Assembly (NCBI GenBank): GCA_031316115.1
Contig: JALDRC010000004.1
Coordinates: forward strand, 62,001-126,000
Reading direction: 5' to 3'
DNA: 64,000 nt
Source: Nitrososphaeraceae archaeon
GTDB lineage: Archaea; Thermoproteota; Nitrososphaeria; Nitrososphaerales; Nitrososphaeraceae
Positions 38,664-47,507 of the stretch are shown piece after piece. Both the position numbers and the translations under genes were made by a program. Each line of letters starts with the position of its first letter. Position 1 is the stretch's first letter. The notes beneath the pieces were generated by a model. The model made no database searches, was not told the origin of the DNA, and saw only the letters and a list, made by a program, of their open reading frames with translations.

Positions 38664-38822
38664 TTAATATAATACATGATTATCAGCCCATACTTCAAGA
38701 ACAGCACAGGTATAAACCGTCCTTGGAATGTTATGTGTATTGGCTGATACATAATGAATCAATTTTTGGAATTCGTCCTTCTTTTGTCAGTTGTTTTTGG
38801 AGCTAGCAGAGATATCATGCAT
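38664..38822 (-). pseudogene. Short broken gene with in-frame TGA
   Basis: 53-codon frame: MHDISASSKNN, TGA, QKKDEFQKLIHYVSANTHNI and PRTVYTCAVLEVWADNHVLY. The part after the stop looks like real protein. It belongs to the same run of small decayed genes. Family unknown. Confidence 0.4.
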
Positions 38823-39051
38823 TATCTCTACCTACTCTATTAATGTGAAATATTGCTTATCAATCTTTAAGTAAATTCAAAAGAAAAGGGGTTGCTGTTG
38901 CTATGACTAATTTTTTAGTTTATTAATCATTCAATCAATCGATTATATCTTTATTCCTTATACCATAAACAGAATATACAGTTCCTATATTCATCCCAAA
39001 GGGTAATTAATTCACATTTTATTAGTGTATCTTTGCAATATAAAGAGATAA

Positions 39052-39513
39052 TCATAATGATTCATTATTCCAAATTGTTACTTTTGTTGGATTGATACGA
39101 ATACAAGAATCTCCAATACCTATTTTCATATATTGAGGGTATTTTGAAACTAATAATTTATGAACATGTTTAAGGTTATATTTTTCATGGATTAATTCTG
39201 CCTTGCCCTTAATCAATATGTAAAATAAATCATTCCAATTCTCTGTATACTCATCAATCAACAGACAAACTTGAGGGTTGTGTTCAATATTTTTTACTCT
39301 TCTTAAATTGGAGGTTTTTGTAGATTTTGTTTTTTCATCAAGTGGAATAAAAAATGAATTTTTGTAATATACAAAAACTACAGGAATAGAATAAGGTTGA
39401 GAAGTTTTATCTACAGTAGAAAGCCTAGCAACTCTTGTTTTTTTTATAATTAACTTGATTTTTGAGCATAATTTCAATAAAGATATTTGTAAATGATGAA
39501 AATAAAAATACAT
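39052..39513 (-). CDS. PPOX-class F420-dependent oxidoreductase
   Basis: Up to 153 residues; the family usually starts close to IKKTRVARLSTVDKTSQPYS, so the first 20 residues may be upstream sequence. Core motifs: RVARLSTVD, IPVVFVYYKNSFFIPLDEK (flavin or F420 strand), KNIEHNPQVCLLIDEYTENW and FYILIKGKAELI. This matches the TIGR03668-like group, small split-barrel enzymes that use F420H2. Substrate unknown. It is not closely similar to the PPOX protein at 3586. No operon partner. Confidence 0.75.
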   Translation of the reverse strand: MYFYFHHLQISLLKLCSKIKLIIKKTRVARLSTVDKTSQPYSIPVVFVYYKNSFFIPLDEKTKSTKTSNLRRVKNIEHNPQVCLLIDEYTENWNDLFYILIKGKAELIHEKYNLKHVHKLLVSKYPQYMKIGIGDSCIRINPTKVTIWNNESL

Positions 39514-40421
39514 AGGAAGAAGCGTACTCTATAGTGAAATTCTGCATATCACCTACACAACCATGGATAGATCCTACAAATGAAAATGTTATCCAAATTG
39601 ACCAAAATGTAGAAGAAAAACAACGAATTTGTTTTTGGTAATTTAAAAAGATTAAAGAAATTAACACAAACGAAATATCTAGGATCTAAGTTCTATTGAG
39701 CCTAAACAACAATAGTCAATTCTTGTTCCTCTAACGCTTCTTAGCTTCTGGTCTGTATATATATTAGTTCGATTAAACTCATAACGAGTGTAATAGATGC
39801 AACTTTTCCTAATCCATTTATTCTAGTATATCAATCTTCAATAATATAGGTTTTGTCAGATGGATGAATGAAAGAATATTGTAGGATAAGATCATCAAAG
39901 GAATAATATCAAACATCAAAAATATCATTTGGAAACATAAGAATAATGCCAGAATCTTTTGGAAGCATTCAAGAAGGTTTGTACGAGAAAAGTTAACGTA
40001 ACATGTTATATCATCCGAGAGTATGATTGTTTCATTAAATAGTATACATTAAGATTCTAACAACTTAGTTTTTCCCTAAAAAAAACATTTTTCCAAATAT
40101 CATACCATGCTAATATTTGAGTAGGATTGATATTTTATCCAATAAATAAATAAGGTAAAATGATATATATGATTAAAATATGTTATATTCCTAATCTGGT
40201 CAAATTACTAAGGAATTTTATATGTCTACAATGTCTTTTCTCCAAATTAGGAAAAAATATTCAATCCTCAGATGCAATTAAAAATAATTTTTCAAGAATA
40301 TTATTTCAAAACTCCTCAGGAAGAAGATAAGATTTGTGACCATATGTTTTTCCTTATTATATGATAAATTTCCAAAATAGAAAAAATAATAACTGTTATA
40401 AAATATAAAAAATGACAAAAA
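39514..40421. other. 0.9-kb stretch with a short gene remnant
   Basis: On the minus strand at about 39702-39835 a fragment reads GLGKVASITLVMSLIELIYI then TRS, TAA, EALEEQELTIVV. It looks like the end of a small membrane protein with one stop. The rest of the region is AT-rich and empty. TTATAAAATATAAAA near 40396 may be the promoter of the glycosidase gene. Confidence 0.35.
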
Positions 40422-41822
40422 TTGATAAACATCGAAAAACTATTACACAATTGTGAATCTGTTTTAGAAAACAACTGGAAGGATAATTTCACTATTCCAG
40501 CTACTACTCTCTATCCTCATCAATGGAGTTGGGATGCAGGATTTATAGCAATTGGAAATTCATATAGAGATACAGATAGAGCTATAAAAGAATTAGAATA
40601 TTTGTTTGATGCTCAATGGAAAAATGGAATGATTCCACACATTGTTTTTAATGAAAAAGAAAAGACATACTTTCCTGCTGCTGAATTTTATGATATAAAT
40701 CGTTCATCAGATGCCCCAATACACATAGGTACTTCTGGTATGACACAACCCCCTGTTCATGCCATAGCCTGTCATTATATATATCAAAATTCTACCAATA
40801 CAGATCAGTCACTAGATTTTTTGAGAAGGATATTCCCCAAATTGATTAATTGGCATAGATTTTTAATGACCGAAAGAGATCCGGAACAATCTGGTCTAGT
40901 AACAATCTTTCATCCGTGGGAATCAGGATTGGACGATTCACCGATCTGGGATGAACCTTTATCACGTATAGTCATATCTAAGGGTGACTTGCCACAATTT
41001 AAGAGATTAGATGTCGTAGCAGTAGAAGGCGCTTCAGATACTATTCCAACCGATGAAGAGTACAATAAATTTATTTATCTTATAGAACTGATGAAAAAAT
41101 ACGAGTATAATCAGGAGGAAATGTATAAAAATTTTCCTTTCTAGGTCAAAGACATAATATTTAGTATTATACTTTATGAAGCAAATAAATATTTGTTGAA
41201 AATAACTGAGATTCTAGATAAGGATACTAATAAAGATACTACCAATTATAGACAACATAAAGATGATATTAATGAATGGCTTAAAAGAACGGAAAATAAT
41301 TTTAACAAGTATTTTCTTCCTTCTGAGTCGGAAGCAGATACAAGCGAATTAAGACTATATTATGACTTTGATCTGGTTACAAAGAACTGGATAAAAAAGA
41401 AGACAATCTCATCACTAATGCCAATATTTGGTGGAATCCTTACCAGAGAAGAAGTTGATATTATTGTAAAATGGATAAAACGTGCATATCATTCTGAAGA
41501 AGGGATGCGAATTAACGAACCATTATTACCAAGCACTGGTTTAAAAGTTGACTATTTTAAAGAGGTAACATATTGGAGGGGACCAGTATGGGTCAATGTC
41601 AATTGGATGTTTTGGTTAGGACTGCTAAAATATGGATACGAAAGAGAATCTGAAATTATAAGGGAAGGTATATTTGAACTCGTGCAAAAGCATGGAATTA
41701 GAGAATATTACGATCCATTCACAGGCAGAGGATTAGGAGGAAAAGATTTTTCCTGGACTGCTGCTCTTGTAATAGATATGATAAAAAACAATCCATATAG
41801 TAACATCGAAAAAGACAAGTAA
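40422..41822 (+). pseudogene. GH63-like glycosidase with one in-frame amber codon
   Basis: 467 codons in one frame with a single TAG at 41142-41144. The (alpha/alpha)6-barrel glycosidase type (GH63 / mannosylglycerate-hydrolase-like) is seen in YPHQWSWDAGFIAIGNSYRD, AQWKNGMIPHIVF, TSGMTQPPVHA, TIFHPWESGLDDSPIWD and, after the stop, EVTYWRGPVWVNVNWMFWLG and GLGGKDFSWTAALVID. The stop lies between NFPF and VKDIIFSIILYEANKYLLKI, where related enzymes continue without a break. No other lesion is present, so it is a recent nonsense change, a sequence error, or a readthrough site. It would act on alpha-glucosides or compatible solutes. Confidence 0.75.
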
Positions 41823-41971
41823 TGATCTTTATACATAAAGAAATATAAAATACAAAATATACAATAGATTAAATACTTTATTACATCTCTGATCGCAAAA
41901 TACTAAATTAAGATTTATTTTATATATATTTAATATAAAAAAGATAATTTAGGGATTATTTATTTATCTAT

Positions 41972-43345
41972 CTAATTTATAATCTTATTCGGAAATATTT
42001 CATAGATTTTACCATTTTTTGACTGTCCGTTAACTACGTATATTTTTCCATCGTAAGGATTTATTTCTATATCGGTAATTGTTCCAAAATTCTTTCCTAA
42101 AGTAACTGATTCTAATTCTTCGTCAACATCTGCTATCCTATCAGCCAAATCCCCTGAAAGATCCAATCCAGTCCTAGTTTCATTTAGATTAAAATGAAAT
42201 ATACGTCCTTGTTTAACTGAGCCTACCAAGAGGTCATTTTCATATTCTGGACCAAAAATTTTTGAATCTAAAAATGTGATTGCCGTTGGTGCTACAGTAT
42301 CTGCCCAAGTGAACACAGGATCATAATATTTTCCTTGTCCATTAAAGAGAATTAAATTATCTCTATCAAATTTTTTACCTTTAAAATTTTCATACTCCGA
42401 TGATAATCCCAAAACTTGTCTCCAACCTCCATTGAATCCTGGTAAAATGACATTAATTTCATCCCCGTAATTAGATCCATTTTCTGTTTCCCACAGAAAA
42501 CCAGTTAATGAATCAAAACCAATTCCAAAGCTATTTCTAATTCCATATCCATAATAATAATTTAAAAGTCCATGATCCCCTAATGATGGATTCTCAGATA
42601 AAACTGGATCACCCTCCATAGTCATACGTAATACTCCTCCACGTCCATCAGGTTCAATCCCATCATAAATATTTTGTGCTAATGTCATGTATTCTGGATT
42701 TCCTTCGCGATTAAGATCTCCAACGACTATGTACAAATTATTATCAGGTCCTAAATCGAGTACTCCTCCATTATGAGATGGTCCTGGTAAAAAAGGTAAA
42801 TCTAAGAGCATTGTTGGGTTGACTAATTTTCCATCAATTAAATCATATTTATAAAGCCTATTTCCTAAGATCTCGCCGTTATCAATATCTTGTGTTTCTG
42901 TATAAAATAAGAATACCTTTATTCCATTTGTAGATAGATTCTGTTGAGAATTTTCATTAGATTCTATATTCATAACGTTTTTTGGATTCAAAATAGCTAT
43001 ACCTAACAAGCCACGCTCACTCTCTGATGCAACATTTACATCCAAAACAGGTTCATTCAACATTTCACCATCAAGAATCCTTTTAACTTGTCCTGTATTT
43101 TTTTCAATAACTAAAAGATCATTTTCACTAAGAAAATCGATCCCTGTAGGAAATTTTAGATCTTCTGTTATAATTCCTACTTGTAGGTTTTCGTCATAAA
43201 TTAAAGGAGGTTCTTTTTTAGCACCAAAAGCATTGTCAAAATCATAGGGTAAACTTAAAAAGGTTAAAATCAATATGCTCAAAACAAAAAAATTGTCCAA
43301 ATCAAATTTACTGATTGAAAAGTTAGATTTACTTACAATATTCAA
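41972..43345 (-). CDS. Secreted PQQ-type sugar dehydrogenase propeller
   Basis: 457 residues. Hydrophobic signal at about 18-38. The body follows the glucose/sorbosone dehydrogenase fold (GSDH, PF07995): GIITEDLKFPTGIDFLSEND, LLGIAILNP, LPGPSHNGGVLDLGPDNNLY with the conserved active-site His, RNSFGIGFDSLTGFLWETEN, and APTAITFLDSKIFGPEYEND. In this family soluble enzymes oxidise sugars with PQQ; archaeal members may use other alcohols or not bind PQQ. The Arg and His residues that bind PQQ appear to be present (SHNGG, GYGIRNSFG). The gene stands alone. Confidence 0.85.
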   Translation of the reverse strand: MNIVSKSNFSISKFDLDNFFVLSILILTFLSLPYDFDNAFGAKKEPPLIYDENLQVGIITEDLKFPTGIDFLSENDLLVIEKNTGQVKRILDGEMLNEPVLDVNVASESERGLLGIAILNPKNVMNIESNENSQQNLSTNGIKVFLFYTETQDIDNGEILGNRLYKYDLIDGKLVNPTMLLDLPFLPGPSHNGGVLDLGPDNNLYIVVGDLNREGNPEYMTLAQNIYDGIEPDGRGGVLRMTMEGDPVLSENPSLGDHGLLNYYYGYGIRNSFGIGFDSLTGFLWETENGSNYGDEINVILPGFNGGWRQVLGLSSEYENFKGKKFDRDNLILFNGQGKYYDPVFTWADTVAPTAITFLDSKIFGPEYENDLLVGSVKQGRIFHFNLNETRTGLDLSGDLADRIADVDEELESVTLGKNFGTITDIEINPYDGKIYVVNGQSKNGKIYEIFPNKIIN

Positions 43346-43417
43346 ATCTATTCCATATACGGTAAATAGACTTATTAAGGTTAAAATCTATCGATTCCAA
43401 AATCGTTATTTAATTAA

Positions 43418-44299
43418 GAGTCTATCCCAAAAATAGATAGGATTATAGCTCGTTTGTTTCCTAACATATCAAATAATGTTTAAGAGTAAAAAGTATGTTA
43501 GAACTATTACTCGTATTCCAGATGATTTATGGGATGAAATTAAAAATATTCTACCAGATGAGAAACCAGAGAATACAATAGGAAGACCAATTGTTCCCTA
43601 CAGAAAAGTACTTGATGGAATAGTCTTTGTACTAAGAACTGGATGTCAATGGAAAATGTTACCCAAAGAATATGGTTCAGGTTCTACATGTCATAGAAGA
43701 TTTCAAAAATGGATGCAAATAGGTATATTTGATCTAATTTGGATCAGATTACTAAAATTATATGATAAAAAGATAGGAATCAAATGGAATTGGCAATCAC
43801 TTGACAGTATCTCTATAAAATCATCTTTAGGGGGGTGATGACTGGTCATAATCCTACAGATAGAAGTAAATTAGGTAGCAAAAGACATATTTTAACAGAT
43901 AAAGATGGTATTCCTCTATCTACTTTTATAACATCTGCCAATACTCATGATGTTACTGTTGCAACAAATACAATAGATAATATTTTTATCAAACGACCAC
44001 TACCATCCAAATATAAACATAAACAAAATCTATGTCTTGATAAAGCATATCATTCCAAGTGGAACAAGAAATCATCAAAAGATATTATAATCCACATATA
44101 CGTCACAGAAGAGAAGAAATCAAATTATTGCATAGAAAACATCCTGCTAGAAGATGGATTGTAGAGAGAACAAATTCATGGCATAACAGATTCAGGAAAT
44201 TGTTCACAAGATATGAAAAGAAAGATGAGAACTACTTTGGTCTTGTTGAATTGGCTAATAGTCTTATCATTTACAGGAGGTTAATTTTGGGATAGGCCC
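43418..44299 (+). mobile_element. IS5-family element (ISL2/IS427-like)
   Basis: 882 bp. Terminal repeats GAGTCTATCCCAAAA (from 43418) and, inverted, GGGCCTATCCCAAAA (from 44299). The 3-bp sequence TAA is present on both sides (43415-43417 and 44300-44302), a target duplication of the TNA type that fits the ISL2 group. One transposase gene fills it. It is the least decayed mobile element in the window. Confidence 0.85.
43476..44295 (+). pseudogene. IS5-family transposase in three frames
   Basis: ORF A (43476-43838) is the DUF4096-like N-terminal domain and ends LDSISIKSSLGG with the first Asp. ORF B (43835-44164) starts at a run of six G and reads MTGHNPTDRSKLGSKRHILT and CLDKAYHS with the second Asp. 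ORF C (44059-44295) reads VEQEIIKRYYNPHIRHRREE and IVERTNSWHNRFRKL with the Glu. The A/B shift at GGGGGG matches the -1 programmed frameshift known for this IS group. The B/C shift is in a normal coding segment, so it is a true lesion. Confidence 0.8.
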
Positions 44300-44986
44300 T
44301 AATTCTTGATTCAATGCTCATTAAAAAAAAGAAATTATGATTAAAAATTTATTCCAAAAAATTAAAATATAATCTTTTTCAATTTAAGAAAAACTATAAT
44401 TTCTATAAACATTAAGGTAATTTGTATAAAATGAAATATTTGTTATCATAAGTTAGGATTTCAATACAGCAGATATGGCGAGGCTATTTCCTGAGTTAAT
44501 CTCAATCGTCTCTGTTGATATATTAAACAGAGCAATAGCATTAATATCTTCTATTGTCTTTTCTTCCCCTGTTATTGGATCTATTCCTGCCATCTTATCA
44601 TCAAAATTCACTGTAAATATTGCATTATTTTTATTCAAGCTTTGTATTTTATCCATTGGTACCATTGCACCATCATTCTCATCTCCATCTCTCTCTATAT
44701 GCATGACTACAAATACCAGGTTTACATCATCGGGTAGGATCAATGTAGAACGACCATCTTGTAGTGTACATGGATGAAAATCAGCAATCAATACTGGTGT
44801 TTTTGGTCCTATTGGTCCTACTAAAGGAATTGAACTAGATTGTGTGAGGCATTTGCTATTTTTGTATTTTATTATTTTTTTAGTATGGAATTGATGTTTA
44901 GGTTCATCTTCGCCTTTATCGAAAATTGTCTTTATATGATCTATAACATCATCATCAGGGATGTCTTCTCCAGTGTTAGCGCCATC

Positions 44987-45199
44987 ACTGTCTGCTTCTT
45001 CACTACCGGTGTCTGCTTCTTCACTACCGGTGTCTGCTTCTTCACTACCGGTGTCTGCTTCTTCACTACCGGTGTCTGCTTCTTCACTACCGGTGTCTGC
45101 TTCTTCACTACCGGTGTCTGCTTCTTCACTACCGGTGTCTGCTTCTTCACTACCGGTGTCTGCTTCTTCACTACCGGTGTCTGCTTCTTCACTACCGGT
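44987..45199 (-). repeat. 21-bp tandem repeat, ten units
   Basis: The plus-strand unit GGTGTCTGCTTCTTCACTAC plus C repeats with 21-bp period; starts are at 45008, 45029, 45050 and so on to 45176. Nine units are identical; the outer ones vary. Towards 45199-45290 units of 18, 24 and 20 bp follow; the 20-bp unit breaks the frame. In the gene the unit codes for GSEEADT. Confidence 0.9.
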
Positions 45200-45297
45200 G
45201 TCACTTCTTCACTGGGTGTCTAACGCTTCTTCACTACAGGTGTCTGCTTCACTGCCACGGTGTCTGCTTCTTCACTACCGGTGTCTGCTTCATTTTT

Positions 45298-45366
45298 AGA
45301 GCTGTCTCCTTTATCGGAGCTGTCTCCTTTATCGGAGCTGTCTCCTTTATCGGAGCTGTCTCCTTT
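45298..45366 (-). repeat. 18-bp tandem repeat, nearly four units
   Basis: AGCTGTCTCCTTTATCGG is repeated, coding for DSSDKG on the minus strand. It directly precedes the 21-bp repeats in reading direction, so the two repeat blocks form one long acidic stalk. Confidence 0.85.
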
Positions 45367-46044
45367 CTCTGCATCACTTTGAAAAGTCATAATAGAATCT
45401 ACAACACCAGCAAAAGAAAGATTTTCGTTAGAAGGTATGTTACTCGAATTAACTTTGCTTCTTTCAGATGGAAGGTCATTTGTCATCTTTACAATGAGAT
45501 CGTCACTTTTAGCATCGTTTGATATAACTGGATCCAAAGTTGCTGATATTAGATCTCCTATTGATTCAGCTATCTGACCATTTAAATTTACATTAAAACA
45601 GAATTCTATTTCGTTTTTATCTATATTGAAACTCCTATCAGTAAATCTTTCTATTCCTTTACTTATTGGATTTATAGTAGATCCTTGGTCATCATTAGTA
45701 ACCTTGGATTCTTGGTATATTTCATTATTAATACCATTAAGATTTAAGTTGCTATTGCGACACTCTGTCTTTTGAATATTCACATCAGGATATTGGTCTT
45801 TAGAGTAGAAATCTTTAAAGGATGAAAATTTATCAATGGATGAAGAATCAAAAGACTGTGTAGGAACTTTTAAGAGATCATAATTAGATTCTGTTTGTTG
45901 ATTGGCATAGTCAGCAAATACGCTTAGAATAATAAAAGTAGAGGAAAATAAGATTGTGGTTATGGTTACAACCGACAGTACTAATACTGTGGTGGATAAA
46001 AAAAAGGATTTCGATAAGGTTTTAAATAAATTCTCATCATTCAA

Positions 46045-46620
46045 CGGACTAATAAAATGGAATGTTTTAAAGAATATATAAGATACTAATGATCTTTATA
46101 TATATTTCAAATATATTGTTGTTTTAACATATTTTTTTGAAATAACTACGATTTGATATTTAGAAAAATTTTTTTATGAATAAACTATTAAATAAATTAA
46201 CTAATGATTTTTAGTCATCTTCATGATTTAAATATATTATTTATTAATTAACGTTGATCTTAAATCAGACACCTTTTTAAATTAAAGTTTTTGATTCTTT
46301 TTTTTGATAAACAGAAATAGCTTTGTCAACTACATTTAGATTTATTATACTATCAAGGAATATCAAGAAACCTAGCTTGGTCAAGTATCAAACCATATAA
46401 ATGTCAGTATTTAATCTAACTAAAGACATTTAAGATACATATTTGTTTGGAGTTACAAATAATAGTTATAATGACCATAACAATCAACCAAAATTCATAT
46501 TAATGCCTAATTGTTGTAACCATAATTAATTTAGTTTCCTAATGGATAGGTAATTTTAATCAAAGTGTTATTCAATACTATTCAAAATACTTCTTGCAAG
46601 AAAATGACAGTAATCTAAAG
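46045..46620. other. Intergenic region
   Basis: AT-rich with no supportable gene; holds the upstream region of the repeat-rich surface protein. Confidence 0.4.
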
Positions 46621-47344
46621 AGGTTCTGTCACGTTAAGACCATTTCACCTCCAGTAGTAGATAGTAATTCCGTTCTCGCTTTAGCATTATATAGAAAAAT
46701 GCAGAGTTTGATCCGATGGTATACTTGTTGTAGATCACAATATCTCTTTTGTAATTTTATATAGGAATAGTAATTATCAACATATTCAGTACTGTCTTTA
46801 AAGTATTCCATTATTCTTTCAATCAATCTTTTCTCAAAATGTAAATAAGTTTTTTAAATGTAAAACCTTGCATCCCCATTGATATCACGTGCTTCCTTCA
46901 GCATATATGACATTTTTTAATTATTTCTCCCAAGAGTTCTGATAAAATTCTCTGCTACAAACATATTTCTCTCTTCTGATATATAGATTCCAAATAGATC
47001 TGTAAAGATATTCTACACTGTTCCTTAACCAAAAGTGATGACTGCAAATCTGAATTATAGTTTCCTATATGATGAATGCTGATACCTTTCTTCTCGTAAA
47101 GATCTGATATGAACCAACTTTCTGAATGAATTACCTCCCAAACTGCAACATAACTTCTATTCTGATCCTTAAACAGTTCCAGTGCTTTAGATGTATTTCG
47201 TAACCTCAAACCAAGAAAGTACAAATACAATGAATAGATTACTATACATGTGGATGTTCTATTTCTTTAAAATAATCTAATTAACGCAGATTAGAAATAC
47301 GACATTCACAGCTAAAGCTCTTTCGTTAACTTAACAGCATCTCA
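46621..47344 (-). mobile_element. IS6-family-like element, copy 4
   Basis: 724 bp on the minus strand. Ends AGGTTCTGTCACGTTAA (from 46621) and TTAACTTAACAGCATCT (to 47344) are inverted relative to each other with about 11 of 17 matches. Length equals that of copy 2. Internal sequence is about as diverged as copy 1. Confidence 0.65.
46629..47245 (-). pseudogene. IS6-like transposase, copy 4, broken
   Basis: 47230 downward reads MYLYFLGLRLRNTSKALELF and then a run (GISIHHIGNYNSDLQSSLLV) in which the first catalytic Asp region is lost. The last part (46629-46826) reads MIERIMEYFKDSTEYVDNYY with the Glu region. At least two frame changes separate the parts. Confidence 0.65.
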
Positions 47345-47507
47345 AATTGTATTTATATATATTTTTAAAAAGTCAGATAACTAGTAGTTTTCAAAAGCCA
47401 GAATTGAACTCATTTATCGGTATTATTTATGTAAGTAAAAACTATTATACATAATACACAAATTGATTTAACATTTTGCATTAATATTTCAAAAAAAGTT
47501 TATTATT

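Larger units (their letters stand above)
44453..46044 (-). pseudogene. Repeat-rich surface protein, one-base frameshift
   Basis: If one base is restored in a 20-bp repeat unit near 45243-45262, a single 530-residue protein results. It has an N-terminal membrane segment (about 15-43), a domain of about 170 residues, four copies of GDSSDK, then about 14 acidic GSEEADT repeats, and a C-terminal domain (GPKTPVLIADFHPCTLQDGR, SLNKNNAIFTVNFDDKMAGI). As it stands, the 274-residue part ends in AVKQTPVVKKR. The acidic repeats suggest a stalk on the cell surface. The C-terminal part alone (44453-44791) is a clean frame. Confidence 0.7.

Noticed and set aside
4151-41144. Genetic code change with TAA/TAG as Gln
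   Set aside because: Intact genes in the window, including ones with recognisable C-termini, end in TAA, TAG and TGA, so a genome-wide change is excluded. A local mechanism stays open in the findings.
44941-45299. Frames made of TPVVKKQ, SLPVSAS or FFTTGVC repeats
   Set aside because: They are other frames of the 21-bp repeat. The frame GSEEADT joins the domains on both sides, so only that one is real.
44987-45366. CRISPR-like look of the repeat block
   Set aside because: Units of 18-21 bp follow each other with no spacers, and they lie within a coding frame.
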